NCBI GenBank assembly: GCA_030950365.1
Contig: JAUZRQ010000111.1
Location: 1 to 64,000 of the forward strand
Length of the DNA stretch: 64,000 nucleotides
Direction of reading: 5' to 3'
Source: Candidatus Zhuqueibacterota bacterium
Lineage (GTDB): Bacteria > Zhuqueibacterota > Zhuqueibacteria > Zhuqueibacterales > Geothermadaptataceae
How positions within the stretch are numbered: position 1 is the stretch's first letter; each line of letters starts with the position of its first letter. The translations under genes and the position numbers were made by a program. A model generated the notes under the pieces. That model was not told where the DNA came from, did no database searches, and saw only the letters and a list, made by a program, of their open reading frames with translations. Below, one piece after another: positions 20,741 to 30,750 of the stretch.

Positions 20741-22399
20741 ATGCCAACCATTACCATAGATGGAAAACAACTGACTGTTGACGAGGGCAAGACCGTCATT
20801 CAGGCGGCCGAAGAAGCCGGCATTTACATTCCGCGCTACTGCTATCATCCCGGCTTGCGGATCGTTGGCCAGTGCCGAATCTGTCTGGTTGAAATTGAAA
20901 AGATGCCCAAATTGCAAGTGGCCTGCTACACCCGGGTGCAGGACGGAATGGTGGTGCATGTGAATTCCGAAAAAGCCAAACGCGCCCGCCAGCAAGTGCT
21001 GGAATTCCTGCTGGTGAACCATCCTATCGACTGTCCGGTGTGCGATCAGGCGGGGGAGTGCTATTTGCAGGAATATTACATGCAGTTCGGTCTGTACGAC
21101 CCAAAGATGGTCGAGGACAAGAACAAAAAGCACAAAGCGGTGCCGGTAGGGCCGCATGTGGTCCTCGATTCCGAGCGCTGCATTTTGTGCACTCGCTGTG
21201 TGCGCTTTTGCGATGAAATCAGCAAGACGTCCGAGCTGGGCGTGTTCCACCGCGGCGATCACGCCGAGCTGCTGCCGTATCCGGGCCGCACGCTGGATAA
21301 TCCGTACTCGGCCAATGTGGTAGATATCTGCCCGGTGGGCGCGCTGACCGAACGCGATTTCCGTTTCAAAGTACGGGTGTGGTATCTGGACGAGACCAAG
21401 TCGGTGTGTCCCGGCTGCGCCACCGGCTGCAATATCGAAATCCATACCAGTAAGGCGCGGCCGTATAAAAATGAGGGCCGGCGCATTGCCCGACTGAAGC
21501 CTCGCTACAATCCGGATGTCAACGATTACTGGATTTGCGACTACGGCCGCTACGGCTTCCTGTTTGTAGATGACGATTCGCGCATCGAGCAGCCGCTGGT
21601 AAAACAGAACGGTGAGTTCCAGGAGCTGAGCTGGGACGACGCGCTGCAAATGGTTTCTGGGGTCATCAACACTGCTCTGGAAAACGGCAAAGCGGTGCGC
21701 ATCCTGGGTAGCGCGCAGATGACCAACGAAGACCTGTACGCGCTGAAGCGGTTCGGCAACGAAGTGCTGGAAACGCACGACATCCCGGTGACCGTGAAGC
21801 CGCTGGAAAAACCGTACAGTGACGATTTTCTGATCCGTGAAGACAAAAATCCCAACACCCGCGGCGCTGCGCTGCTGGGCTTTGATACCGAACCTGCGGC
21901 AACCGAAAAGCTGCTCACAGCCTGCCGCAACGGCGAGGTGTACACGTTGATCATTTTCCATCACGATTTGTTCAAAGGTTTTGCCGAAGATGAAGTGAAA
22001 GCCGCGCTCGACAAGGTGGATTCGGTGATATTCGTGGGCAGCAACTTGAATCCCACAGCGGAGTTGGCCTCATACGTCCTACCGTCCTGCACCTGGGCTG
22101 AGAAGGACGGCACGTTCACCAATTACGCCGGCCGGGTGCAAAAAATTAACGAGGCCATCGAGCCGCTAGAAGGTAGCCTGCCCGAATGGAAAATCCTGCG
22201 GCGGCTGGCCAGGCAGTTTGATCATACCTTTGCTTATTTCGAAGCGGAGGATGTGTTTCGCGATATCGTCAAAAAAGTTCCGGCCTTCACCGGCATGTCG
22301 TATCGCGCCCTCGGCGATCGAGGGATGCTGGTGAGCGAAAACGGCCGCTCCGTACAACAGGCGGAAGTGAAAGAAGAGCTGACCGTGGTGAGCAAATAG
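20741..22399 (+). CDS. nuoG: NADH-quinone oxidoreductase subunit G, short form
   Basis: A 552-residue subunit. The N-terminal part has [2Fe-2S] N1b (CYHPGLRIVGQCRICLVE), the His/Cys N5 region (HPIDCPVCDQAGEC), N4 (CILCTRCVRFCDE with CPVGAL) and the extra N7-type motif CPGCATGCNIE near residue 230. The following molybdopterin-oxidoreductase-like region is much reduced compared with the usual 700-900 residues, jumping from a short N-terminal piece to the ASYVLPSCTWAEKDGTFTN segment. The cluster-binding part is intact, so electron transfer should work. Confidence 0.9.
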   Translation: MPTITIDGKQLTVDEGKTVIQAAEEAGIYIPRYCYHPGLRIVGQCRICLVEIEKMPKLQVACYTRVQDGMVVHVNSEKAKRARQQVLEFLLVNHPIDCPVCDQAGECYLQEYYMQFGLYDPKMVEDKNKKHKAVPVGPHVVLDSERCILCTRCVRFCDEISKTSELGVFHRGDHAELLPYPGRTLDNPYSANVVDICPVGALTERDFRFKVRVWYLDETKSVCPGCATGCNIEIHTSKARPYKNEGRRIARLKPRYNPDVNDYWICDYGRYGFLFVDDDSRIEQPLVKQNGEFQELSWDDALQMVSGVINTALENGKAVRILGSAQMTNEDLYALKRFGNEVLETHDIPVTVKPLEKPYSDDFLIREDKNPNTRGAALLGFDTEPAATEKLLTACRNGEVYTLIIFHHDLFKGFAEDEVKAALDKVDSVIFVGSNLNPTAELASYVLPSCTWAEKDGTFTNYAGRVQKINEAIEPLEGSLPEWKILRRLARQFDHTFAYFEAEDVFRDIVKKVPAFTGMSYRALGDRGMLVSENGRSVQQAEVKEELTVVSK

Positions 22400-22408
22400 A
22401 GGACCGAA

Positions 22409-23491
22409 ATGCAAGCATTAGCTGAAGCTGCCGGAAAGTTTGTCTTTTTTATCGGATTGATCGTCTTGAACATCGCCGCCATCCTGACCTGGGTGGAGCG
22501 CAAACAAAGCGCCGTGATGCAAGATCGGATTGGCGCCAACCGCGCTACCATTTTTGGCATCCGCATGCTGGGTATGTTTCACATGCTGGCGGATATGCTT
22601 AAGCTGTTCACCAAAGAATTTTTTATCCCAATGGGCGCGCGCCGGTTTGTTTATTTGCTGGCGCCGATGATTTCCCTGCTGTTTGCGCTGGTGGGGTTCG
22701 CTGCGATCCCATTTGGCGATACGCTGATCCTGGGCGGCCGCGAAATCCCGCTGCAAATCGCCAATGTCAACATTGGGATTTTGTACATCTTTGCCGTGCT
22801 GGGCATGGCGGTGTACGGCGTGGTGCTTGGCGCCTGGGCCTCTAATAATAACTACGCGCTACTGGGCGGACTGCGCGCCAGCGCGCAGATGCTGTCCTAC
22901 GAAGTGGCCATCGGCGTTTCGCTGGTCGGTGTGATCATGGTGTATCAAACCGTGGATCTGATGGAGATCGCTCGCGCCCAGGGACAGTTGCTCTGGGGCT
23001 GGCTTCCCCAATGGGGCATTTTATTGCAACCGTTGGGTTTTTTGATTTTTATGACCGCCGGTATCGCCGAAACCAAGCGCATCCCGTTCGATGCGCCGGA
23101 AGGCGAAAGCGAAATCGTTGGCTACTTCATCGAGTATTCGGGTATGGGATTCGGCATGTATTTTCTCACCGATTTCCTGGAGACCATCCTGATCGCCAGT
23201 TTAACGGTAACGTTTTTCCTGGGCGGTTTTCAGGTTCCGTATCTGTACGCCGACGGTTTTCATTTTCCATGGGGGCAGGCGATCCTGCTGCCCAATATCG
23301 CTGTGGCGGCATTGCAGTTCCTGTCATTTCTGATCAAGCTCATCGTGCTTTTATTCATCATGATGGCCATCCGCTGGACATTGCCGCGGTTCCGTTATGA
23401 TCAAATTATGCATCTTGGCTGGAAAATCTTGTTGCCCGCATCGCTCATCAATATATTGATCACGGCAGTGGTTCTTACAATCATTGGATAG
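22409..23491 (+). CDS. nuoH: NADH-quinone oxidoreductase subunit H
   Basis: A 360-residue membrane subunit with about eight to nine helices that forms the quinone cavity and links the peripheral and membrane arms. Family segments include WVERKQSAVMQDRIGANR, the E/D-rich loop FDAPEGESEIVGYFIEYSG, and PRFRYDQIMHLGWK near the C-terminus. Only one nuoH is present here, although two NuoB/C/D/I sets are encoded. Confidence 0.95.
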   Translation: MQALAEAAGKFVFFIGLIVLNIAAILTWVERKQSAVMQDRIGANRATIFGIRMLGMFHMLADMLKLFTKEFFIPMGARRFVYLLAPMISLLFALVGFAAIPFGDTLILGGREIPLQIANVNIGILYIFAVLGMAVYGVVLGAWASNNNYALLGGLRASAQMLSYEVAIGVSLVGVIMVYQTVDLMEIARAQGQLLWGWLPQWGILLQPLGFLIFMTAGIAETKRIPFDAPEGESEIVGYFIEYSGMGFGMYFLTDFLETILIASLTVTFFLGGFQVPYLYADGFHFPWGQAILLPNIAVAALQFLSFLIKLIVLLFIMMAIRWTLPRFRYDQIMHLGWKILLPASLINILITAVVLTIIG

Positions 23492-23502
23492 GATCGAGGG
23501 CT

Positions 23503-24069
23503 ATGAACGTACACGATAAATATAAACCGCTTAGCTGGTGGGATAAGACATACATTCCGTTGGTCATCGATGGCCTGGCGGTGACATTGCGGCATTTTTT
23601 CCGCAATATCCGGCTGCACATCTTGAACGTGATCGGCATCAAAACTAAAGAGCGCGGCGCAGTGACCTACCAGTATCCGGAAGAGATGCGTCCGCTGTGG
23701 CCGCGCACGCGGACATTGCACCGGCTGATGCGGCGCGAAGATGGCTCACCGCGCTGCGTGGCCTGCATGATGTGCGAAACCGCCTGTCCTGCGCGGTGTA
23801 TTTATATTGTAGCCGAAGAACGTCCTGAAGTACAGATCGAAAAGCAGCCCAAAATTTTTAATATCGATCTTGGCAAATGCGTATTTTGTGGTTATTGCGT
23901 GGAAGCCTGTCCAGAAGACGCCATTCGTATGGATACCGGCATCATCGACATTGCCTCATACACCCGCAATGGAATGCTATTGACAAAGGAACAGTTGCTC
24001 AACATCGAACCAAAAGTGGAAAACTATGTATCCCGTCCTGATTTGATGGAAGGCCAGCCAATTTATTAA
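23503..24069 (+). CDS. nuoI: NADH-quinone oxidoreductase subunit I (first copy)
   Basis: A 188-residue ferredoxin-like subunit with two [4Fe-4S] motifs, CVACMMCETACPARC and CVFCGYCVEACPEDA (centres N6a and N6b), after an amphipathic N-terminal helix. It ends the A-B-CD-E-F-G-H-I run. Subunits J to N, which build the proton-pumping arm, are not in the window. Confidence 0.95.
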   Translation: MNVHDKYKPLSWWDKTYIPLVIDGLAVTLRHFFRNIRLHILNVIGIKTKERGAVTYQYPEEMRPLWPRTRTLHRLMRREDGSPRCVACMMCETACPARCIYIVAEERPEVQIEKQPKIFNIDLGKCVFCGYCVEACPEDAIRMDTGIIDIASYTRNGMLLTKEQLLNIEPKVENYVSRPDLMEGQPIY

Positions 24070-24108
24070 TGAACGGATTTCAAATGACCATCTGGTAGGA
24101 GGATTGCC

Positions 24109-24651
24109 ATGGCTGATTCGATTCAGCCGTATTTGCCGGAAGAAATCAAAGCCATCTACGAAGGGCGTTACGGGGATAACGTGATCATCACCTCCGTCGA
24201 TAAAATTCTGAACTGGGCGAAGTTGTCGTCGCTGTGGCCGATGACGTTCGGTCTGGCCTGTTGCGCTATTGAAATGATGGCTGCTTCGGCGTCACGGTTC
24301 GACATCGACCGGTTTGGCGCTGGCGTGTTCCGGCCCAGTCCGCGGCAAAGTGATCTGATGATCGTGGCCGGGACGGTCACCATGAAAATGGCTGACCGAA
24401 TCAAAGTGCTATACGACCAGATGCCGGAGCCGAAATACGTGATTGCCATGGGAAGTTGTGCCACCTGTGGCGGCCCATACTGGAAGCACGGTTATCATGT
24501 GCTGAAAGGGGTGGACCAGATCGTGCCGGTGGATGTGTATGTGCCCGGCTGTCCGCCCAGACCCGAAGCCCTTCTGGATGGCCTGCTCAAACTGCAGCAG
24601 AAGATCCGCAGGGAAAGTCACATCCGCAGAAAATTTGAGGCGAGCGTATGA
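24109..24651 (+). CDS. NuoB-type subunit, second set
   Basis: A 180-residue paralogue of NuoB with the tandem cysteines in [10 protein letters not shown], further ligands in [12 protein letters not shown] and [11 protein letters not shown] strong AGGAGG site precedes the ATG. It begins a tight B-C-I-D run with short overlaps (ATGA junctions), separate in sequence from the first NuoB. Confidence 0.9.
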   Translation: MADSIQPYLPEEIKAIYEGRYGDNVIITSVDKILNWAKLSSLWPMTFGLACCAIEMMAASASRFDIDRFGAGVFRPSPRQSDLMIVAGTVTMKMADRIKVLYDQMPEPKYVIAMGSCATCGGPYWKHGYHVLKGVDQIVPVDVYVPGCPPRPEALLDGLLKLQQKIRRESHIRRKFEASV

Positions 24652-25250
24652 CCCCGCAAGATATTGCAGACAAGGTACAAAAGCAATTCGGTGACGCGGT
24701 GCTGGAATTCGATGCCGAAGCCCTCGATCCTGTGATCAAAGTCAACCCCGAGGCCTGGTTCGATATTTGCGAGTTTTTGAAGACCGATGCCGATCTGGAA
24801 TTCGACAATCTGGTTTGCCTGAGCGGCTTTGATTATGGCGCGGGCAAAGAGCTGGGCATCATCATTCATTTGTATTCGTTCCCCAAACGGCACAGCATCG
24901 CGGTGAAGGCCGATCTGCCGCGAGAGAATCCGCGCATCCGCAGCATCGAATCGCTATGGCGCACGGCAGACTGGCATGAGCGCGAGGTGTTCGATCTGTA
25001 CGGTGTGGTGTTTGACGGCCATCCGGATTTGCGGCGCATTCTGTGCCCCGACGACTGGGAAGGCTATCCGCTGCGCAAAGATTACGAGGTGCAGGAATTT
25101 TACCACGGCATCCGGGTGCCGTACAAAGAAGATTGGGAGGAGTTCGATACATTTCTGAAAAATCCCCGGCGCGGCCATTTTGTGTTTCAATTCGAACGGA
25201 CCCTGCCGGCTAACGGAAATGCGAAACCCAAAGAAAAGCCATCGCCATGA
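24648..25250 (+). CDS. NuoC-type subunit, second set
   Basis: A 200-residue 30-kDa subunit homologue with the family signature from [12 protein letters not shown] to [10 protein letters not shown] near residue 145. It overlaps the previous gene by four bases and the next by four. Here C is a separate gene, whereas in the first cluster it is fused to D. Confidence 0.9.
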   Translation: MTPQDIADKVQKQFGDAVLEFDAEALDPVIKVNPEAWFDICEFLKTDADLEFDNLVCLSGFDYGAGKELGIIIHLYSFPKRHSIAVKADLPRENPRIRSIESLWRTADWHEREVFDLYGVVFDGHPDLRRILCPDDWEGYPLRKDYEVQEFYHGIRVPYKEDWEEFDTFLKNPRRGHFVFQFERTLPANGNAKPKEKPSP

Positions 25251-25807
25251 GAACTTATTTCCGAAACGTCTATCGCAGCCTGATCACCATCCTCATCGGG
25301 ATGCGGCAAACCTGGCGACATCTGTTCACCCCATCGGTGACCCTGCAGTATCCCCATGAAAAATGGGATCTGCCGGTCGGTACTCGGCAGCAGCTTTTCG
25401 TGAATATCGATGATTGTATTGGCTGCTATAAATGTGCCCGCATTTGCCCGGTGGATTGCATCTATATCGATACGGTCAAGGCCAAGCCGGATGAAGACCT
25501 CGGCAAAGCATCCACTGGCAATCCCATCCGGCAGCACGTGGTGCGTTTCGATATCGATATGTTCAAGTGCTGCTATTGCAACTTCTGCACCACGGTCTGC
25601 CCGACGGACTGCATTTACATGACCGACAAATATGAGACTTCCGTTTACGATCGCAGCAACGGTATTTACCATTTTTCGAAATACGCCCCCGATTACGCCG
25701 CCAAATTGATCGTCGATGAAAAAGAGGCGGAAGCGGCCAAAGCGGCGGCACGGGCTGCTGCCAAAGAGAAGGCCATGGCGGCGAAAAAGGCAAAAGTGGC
25801 TGAGTAA
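25247..25807 (+). CDS. NuoI-type ferredoxin subunit, second set
   Basis: A 186-residue protein with two [4Fe-4S] motifs, CIGCYKCARICPVDC and CCYCNFCTTVCPTDC. The spacer between them is longer than in the first copy. The last 30 residues are an alanine/lysine-rich tail (KAAARAAAKEKAMAAKKAK). It sits between C and D, an order unlike the E. coli operon. Confidence 0.9.
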   Translation: MRTYFRNVYRSLITILIGMRQTWRHLFTPSVTLQYPHEKWDLPVGTRQQLFVNIDDCIGCYKCARICPVDCIYIDTVKAKPDEDLGKASTGNPIRQHVVRFDIDMFKCCYCNFCTTVCPTDCIYMTDKYETSVYDRSNGIYHFSKYAPDYAAKLIVDEKEAEAAKAAARAAAKEKAMAAKKAKVAE

Positions 25808-25831
25808 AATTGCACTGAACAGGAACCCACC

Positions 25832-27076
25832 ATGTTCAATAACATTTTTAAAAAGCAGCGCTATTACTTCGACAGCGAAGGCCTGCTGGTCGTCGATATG
25901 TCGCCGTCCAGTGCGGTGCATTATCAGGAGGCGGTGCAGGCGGCCACGCAAGATGCCGGCTTCTCCGGCGAAGATATGGTTATCAATTTTGGACCGCAGC
26001 ACCCCAGCACGCACGGTGTGCTCCGGCTGGAGGTGGTGCTGGAAGGCGAGCTGGTAAAAAAAGTCACCCCGCATCTGGGCTATTTACACCGCAATTTCGA
26101 AAAGCATGCCGAATACATTCCGTACAACGAAATCGTCCCCTATACCGACCGGCTGGATTATCTGGCCGCCATGAACATGAATCTGGGCTACGTGCTGGCG
26201 GTGGAAAAGCTCCTTGGCCTGACCGAGCTGCCGGAGCGCGTGGAATACATCCGGGTCATCTGCGCCGAGTTCAACCGCATTGCCAGCCACTTGATGGCCA
26301 TCGGCACGTTCGGTCTGGATGCCGGCGCCATTACGCCCTTTCTTTGGGCATTCCGCGACCGTGAAAAAATCCTCGACCTGTTCGAGTGGCTCAGCGGCGC
26401 GCGCATGCTGTATAACTACATCTGGGTCGGTGGCGTGGCTCGCGATCTTCCGGATGGCTGGGTGGAAAAAGCCAAAGAGTTTCTCGATTATTTCGAGCCG
26501 ATGATGGTGGAGTTCAACAACCTGTTGACCCACAATCACATTTTCATTGAGCGCACGGCGCATATCGGCATTCTGCCGGCGGACGTGGCCATCAATTACG
26601 CCGCCACCGGTCCGGTGTTGCGCGGCTCGGGCGTGAAATGGGATTTGCGACGCGACCAGCCGTATTCGATATACGACCGATTTGAATTCGATATTCCGGT
26701 GGGCGAGGGTATGTACGGGCCGGTCGGCTCGGCGTTCGATCGCTACTGGGTGCGAATCCGCGAGATTGAAGAGAGCGTTAAAATACTACGGCAGGCGCTG
26801 GATCAAATTCCGGAAGGCGATGTGTTCGAAGCGATTCCGCGCAAAATCCGACCGCCGGCCGGAAAGGAAGCGTATTTCCGCTCCGAGGCACCGCGTGGCG
26901 AAATCGGCTTCTACATCCGCTCCAACGGCTCGGACATTCCCGATCGTGTCAAATGCCGCTCGTCCTGCTTTGTCAACATCAGCCTGATCGATGAAATCAG
27001 CCGCGGCCAGCTCGTCGCGGATCTGGTCATCAACATCGGCAGCATCGACATCGTGCTGGGTGAAGTGGACCGGTGA
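25832..27076 (+). CDS. NuoD-type 49-kDa subunit, second set
   Basis: A 414-residue homologue of NuoD with [28 protein letters not shown], the E-rich [11 protein letters not shown] segment, and the C-terminal [11 protein letters not shown]. The first 45 residues are an unusual extension. The last member of a B-C-I-D set that lacks A, H, E, F and G. It may assemble with membrane subunits encoded elsewhere or swap into the complex from the first cluster. Confidence 0.9.
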   Translation: MFNNIFKKQRYYFDSEGLLVVDMSPSSAVHYQEAVQAATQDAGFSGEDMVINFGPQHPSTHGVLRLEVVLEGELVKKVTPHLGYLHRNFEKHAEYIPYNEIVPYTDRLDYLAAMNMNLGYVLAVEKLLGLTELPERVEYIRVICAEFNRIASHLMAIGTFGLDAGAITPFLWAFRDREKILDLFEWLSGARMLYNYIWVGGVARDLPDGWVEKAKEFLDYFEPMMVEFNNLLTHNHIFIERTAHIGILPADVAINYAATGPVLRGSGVKWDLRRDQPYSIYDRFEFDIPVGEGMYGPVGSAFDRYWVRIREIEESVKILRQALDQIPEGDVFEAIPRKIRPPAGKEAYFRSEAPRGEIGFYIRSNGSDIPDRVKCRSSCFVNISLIDEISRGQLVADLVINIGSIDIVLGEVDR

Positions 27077-27171
27077 ATGAATGCCCAAAGACAGAAATTT
27101 AGACTGAAATCGAAATCCGGGGGGCTCTTTGGCATGGTCGAATTCTGAAAAAGATACGCGAGTAGATACGG

Positions 27172-27398
27172 ATGATTTGCGAAATTTGTGGCAAAAAAGG
27201 CGCGCGGCTAAAACATGTGACCCGTTTTATGGTAAGGGTTATAATTTGCTGGTGCTTGAGAATATCCCCATGGTGAGTTGCCCGAATTGTGGAGAACGTT
27301 ATTTCACCGCCGAAACGTTGCATGAAATTGAGAAAATTAAGACGCAGCAAAAGACGATCGCAAAAAAGCGTTCCATTCCGGGCGCTGATTTTGCATAA
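27172..27398 (+). pseudogene. frameshifted YgiT/MqsA-type zinc-finger protein
   Basis: Read from ATG 27172, the sequence gives MICEICGKKGARLKHVTR, the first CxxC knuckle of the YgiT family. The continuation (FYGKGYNLLVLENIP, then VSCPNCGERYFTAETL, the second CxxC) is in another frame. A single T missing from the TTTT run at 27225-27228 joins the two halves. Proteins of this family are usually small antitoxins or regulators paired with a DUF4258 or MqsR-like toxin, but no partner was found upstream. It may be a relic, or an assembly error in a homopolymer. Confidence 0.75.
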
Positions 27399-27834
27399 AC
27401 AATAACACCCACGGTCTCTTTAATTGGAAAAACTATTGCTTATTGAAAACTTGGTAGGATCCGCATGAATTGAAGAAAGGAACAATTATCTCCAACCGCA
27501 ACGTACCAGCCAATCAATTTCCGTCTCAGGACGGGGACGTATTCGTTCGAATAAAAATTCAACAACCCGGCTGGCTTATTTTGAGATTGAGTGCCAGTGC
27601 GTTTTTGCGTGATTCGATATTGGAGTCTGTTCAAGTCAAGTTATTGCAAGTGAGTGAGTATCATTAATGCGGTTGGCCACAAAATGCAAAAATAGAATAA
27701 TTCCTTGCTACTAAGGAACCAATTCGTACGGACAATCCGCTCCGCGAGCTCTGCGCCTCTGCGAGATATTCTATTTTCTTGATGTTAATTAAATGATGAA
27801 AAGTATTTGGTATTAATTTAAACAGGACAACTGT
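27399..27834. other. gap between the zinc-finger relic and the methyltransferase
   Basis: No gene is supported. It includes the recurring phrase CTCCGCGAGCTCTGCGCCTC at about 27740. A 65-codon frame at 27470-27667 starts with TTG and has no recognisable relatives. Confidence 0.5.
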
Positions 27835-28464
27835 TTGAATATACTGCATCCTGACATTGAATCCTATTTGGCGAAGCACCTTCGAAGGCCTCATCCGGTC
27901 CTCACAGACATGGAAAAGCGAGCCGAGCGGCTTCGCTTTCCTATTATAGGGCCCGTGGTCGGCAATTTGTTGCGGCAATACGTGGCGCTACTGCGGGCCA
28001 GACGAATTTTTGAGATGGGATCGGGCTACGGCTATTCCGCGCTGTGGTTCGCATTCGGAATGCCTGCGGATGGCACGGTCATTTGCACCGAAAGGTCCTC
28101 CGAGAATCTTCAATTATTGCAGGATTTTTTTGCAAAAGCCGGGCAGCAAGGCAAGCTGGATGCCCGACAGGGCGATGCCATCGAAATACTTTTGAACGAA
28201 ACCGGGCCGTTCGATATCATCTTGATGGATATCGATAAACACGAGTATGTTCGCGGCTTCGAGGCGGCCTGGCCGCGGTTGCGTCCGGGCGGCCTGTTCA
28301 TCGCCGATAACGTGCTCTGGAAAGGCCAGGTGCTGGATCAGCAGCCAGACGCCCGTACCCGGGCCATTCTGGAATTCACGCAAATGGTTTTGAAGCAGAA
28401 AAACGCGCTCACCAGCATCATCCCGATCCGGGATGGTGTTTTGGTTGCATTAAAGAAGGAATGA
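27835..28464 (+). CDS. class I SAM-dependent O-methyltransferase (COMT-like)
   Basis: A 209-residue methyltransferase of the PF01596 family. It has motif I FEMGSGYGYSALW (about residues 59-71), an acidic residue following it in ICTERSS, the metal/substrate-binding ILMDIDKHEY, and IADNVLWKGQV. Start is TTG with an AGGA site. It ends ten bases before the E2 gene. Substrate unknown. Confidence 0.85.
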   Translation: MNILHPDIESYLAKHLRRPHPVLTDMEKRAERLRFPIIGPVVGNLLRQYVALLRARRIFEMGSGYGYSALWFAFGMPADGTVICTERSSENLQLLQDFFAKAGQQGKLDARQGDAIEILLNETGPFDIILMDIDKHEYVRGFEAAWPRLRPGGLFIADNVLWKGQVLDQQPDARTRAILEFTQMVLKQKNALTSIIPIRDGVLVALKKE

Positions 28465-28474
28465 GGGCTTACCC

Positions 28475-29863
28475 ATGAAAGTCGATATGATCATGCCCAA
28501 AATGGGCGAGAGCATCACCGAAGGCACGATTTTGCGGTGGTTGAAAAAAGAGGGTGATCGGGTCGAACGCGATGAGGTCATCCTGGAAATATCCACAGAC
28601 AAGGTCGATTCCGAGATTCCCTCGCCGACCAGCGGCGTGCTGAAAAAAATCCTGGCGCAGGAAGGCGATACGGTTGAAGTGGGCTCGGTGATTGCCGAGA
28701 TCGAAACCGAGGAAGCCGGCGTGGAAGGCGGCAACGGCAAAGATGAGACGGCCCCGACCGCAGCAGCCGAACCCACATCGGCCGCGCCAGAGCCCGAACC
28801 ACAGCAACAGCCACAGCCACAGCCTGCAGCACCTACAGCGCCACCACCACCACCGGCGCCCGAGCAGCCTGCGCCCGCGCCAGCCGCGGCCCCTGCCGTG
28901 GAAGCGCCGGCGGCTGCGCCAACGGCCGAAAAGCGCTTCTACTCGCCGCTGGTGCGATCCATCGCTGCTAAAGAAGGCGTCAGCGAAGAAGAGCTGGCTC
29001 GCATTCCCGGTACGGGCATGGGCGGTCGCGTAACCAAGCACGATATTTTGCAGTACATCGAAAACCGCAGGAAAGCACCAGCCGCGCCGCCTCCGCCACC
29101 GCCGCGTCCGGAACCGGCGCCTGCCGCAGCCCCTCCGGCGGCGCCCCCCGTGGCTCCCGCCGCGGCCGGCGATCGCGTGGAAATCATCGAAATGGACCAC
29201 ATGCGCAAGGCGATTGCCGAGCACATGGTGAAAAGCGTACACACCTCGCCGCATGTATATTCGTTCTCCGAAGCCGATGTGACGCATCTGGTAAAATACC
29301 GCGAGCGGGTGAAGGACGAATTTTACCGACGCGAGGGTTTTAAGTTAACCTACACGCCGTTTTTCATGATCGCGGCGGCCAAAGCGCTCAAAGATTTCCC
29401 GCTGGTCAATTCTTCGGTGGATGGTGACCGCATTATTCTGAAAAAGGATATCAACATCGGCATGGCGGTGGCGCTCGAGCAGGGGCTGATCGTGCCGGTG
29501 GTGAAAAACGCGGATACGCTGACGCTGGTTGGCATGGCGCGCGTGGTCAACGATCTGGCCCAGCGGGCGCGCGAGAAAAAGCTGCTGCCCGATGAGGTGC
29601 AGGACGGCACGTTTACCATCACCAATCTCGGCTCCTTTGGCAGCCTGATCGGCACACCGATTATCAGCCAGCCGCAGGTGGCCATCCTGGGCGTGGGCAT
29701 TATCAAAAAGCGCGTGGTGGTCATCAACGATGCCATTGCCATCCGGGACATGGTGTACCTGTCCCTGGGATTTGATCACCGCATCATCGACGGCGCGTTG
29801 GGCGGCATGTTTCTGGAGCGCGTGGTGAAATATCTGCAAGACATGGATCCGGAGACGCTATGA
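28475..29863 (+). CDS. 2-oxoacid dehydrogenase dihydrolipoamide acyltransferase (E2)
   Basis: A 462-residue core subunit. It has an N-terminal lipoyl domain with lipoyl-lysine K43 ([14 protein letters not shown]), a long Pro/Ala/Gln-rich linker, a peripheral-subunit-binding domain ([14 protein letters not shown] to [10 protein letters not shown], about 157-190), a second Pro/Ala linker, and the catalytic domain with H435 and D439 in DHRIIDG. The acyl specificity (pyruvate, 2-oxoglutarate or branched chain) cannot be read with confidence. It overlaps lipA by four bases, so the enzyme and its cofactor-maturation enzyme are co-translated. Confidence 0.9.
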   Translation: MKVDMIMPKMGESITEGTILRWLKKEGDRVERDEVILEISTDKVDSEIPSPTSGVLKKILAQEGDTVEVGSVIAEIETEEAGVEGGNGKDETAPTAAAEPTSAAPEPEPQQQPQPQPAAPTAPPPPPAPEQPAPAPAAAPAVEAPAAAPTAEKRFYSPLVRSIAAKEGVSEEELARIPGTGMGGRVTKHDILQYIENRRKAPAAPPPPPPRPEPAPAAAPPAAPPVAPAAAGDRVEIIEMDHMRKAIAEHMVKSVHTSPHVYSFSEADVTHLVKYRERVKDEFYRREGFKLTYTPFFMIAAAKALKDFPLVNSSVDGDRIILKKDINIGMAVALEQGLIVPVVKNADTLTLVGMARVVNDLAQRAREKKLLPDEVQDGTFTITNLGSFGSLIGTPIISQPQVAILGVGIIKKRVVVINDAIAIRDMVYLSLGFDHRIIDGALGGMFLERVVKYLQDMDPETL

Positions 29864-30735
29864 GCGAGATTTATCAGATCGAACGCAACCGGCCGCGACC
29901 GCGGCATCCGGAGTGGTTGAAAATCCGGCTGGCTAATTCACCGGACTATGCCCATGTCAAAGGGCTGGTGGACAAACATCAGTTACATACCGTTTGTCAG
30001 GAAGCGCGCTGCCCGAACATGGGCGAGTGCTGGAGCCGCGGCACCGCCACGTTCATGATTCTCGGCGATATTTGCACGCGCAGTTGTGGCTTTTGTGCGG
30101 TGAAAACCGGCCGGCCCATCGGGCTGGATCTCGACGAGCCGCGCCGCGTGGCCGATGCCGTAGCCAAAATGCGCATCCGGCATGCGGTGATTACCTCGGT
30201 CAACCGTGATGAACTCGCCGACGGTGGCGCCTCGATCTTTGCCATGACCATTCGAGAAATCCGCAAGCGCGTGCCGGAATGCAAGGTGGAGGTGCTCATT
30301 CCCGATTTTCAGGGCGATGAAGCGGCGCTGAAAATCGTTTTTGACGCCCGCCCGGATGTATTGAACCACAATGTGGAAACCGTGCCGCGGCTGTATCCGA
30401 CCGTGCGGCCGCAGGCGGATTATCAGCAAAGTCTGAACGTGCTACAGCGCGCCAAGCAGGCGGGCCTGCTCACCAAAAGCGGACTCATGGTGGGGCTCGG
30501 TGAGGAAACCGACGAGGTATACGACCTGCTACGCGACCTGTATGAACACGGCGTCGATATCGTGACCATCGGCCAGTACTTGCAGCCGACGCCAAATCAC
30601 CTGCCGATCGTTCGGTACGTCCATCCGGAAGAGTTTGAGCGTTACCGCGAATTTGGCATGCGTCTTGGTTTCAAACATGTTGAAAGCGGCCCACTCGTGC
30701 GCAGCTCCTACCATGCCGAAGAGCATGTCAGATAA
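29860..30735 (+). CDS. lipA: lipoyl synthase
   Basis: A 291-residue radical-SAM enzyme that inserts two sulfurs into octanoyl groups. It has the auxiliary cluster C46-x4-C51-x5-C57 ([12 protein letters not shown]) and radical-SAM cluster C72-x3-C76-x2-C79 (CTRSCGFC). The C-terminal RSSYHAEEH contains the conserved serine that ligates the auxiliary cluster. The start overlaps the E2 stop (ATGA). Confidence 0.97.
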   Translation: MSEIYQIERNRPRPRHPEWLKIRLANSPDYAHVKGLVDKHQLHTVCQEARCPNMGECWSRGTATFMILGDICTRSCGFCAVKTGRPIGLDLDEPRRVADAVAKMRIRHAVITSVNRDELADGGASIFAMTIREIRKRVPECKVEVLIPDFQGDEAALKIVFDARPDVLNHNVETVPRLYPTVRPQADYQQSLNVLQRAKQAGLLTKSGLMVGLGEETDEVYDLLRDLYEHGVDIVTIGQYLQPTPNHLPIVRYVHPEEFERYREFGMRLGFKHVESGPLVRSSYHAEEHVR

Positions 30736-30750
30736 CGGACAGGTGCACGT

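Noticed and set aside
27470-27667. 65-codon frame after the zinc-finger relic
   Set aside because: TTG start, no family match seen, surrounded by repeat phrases.
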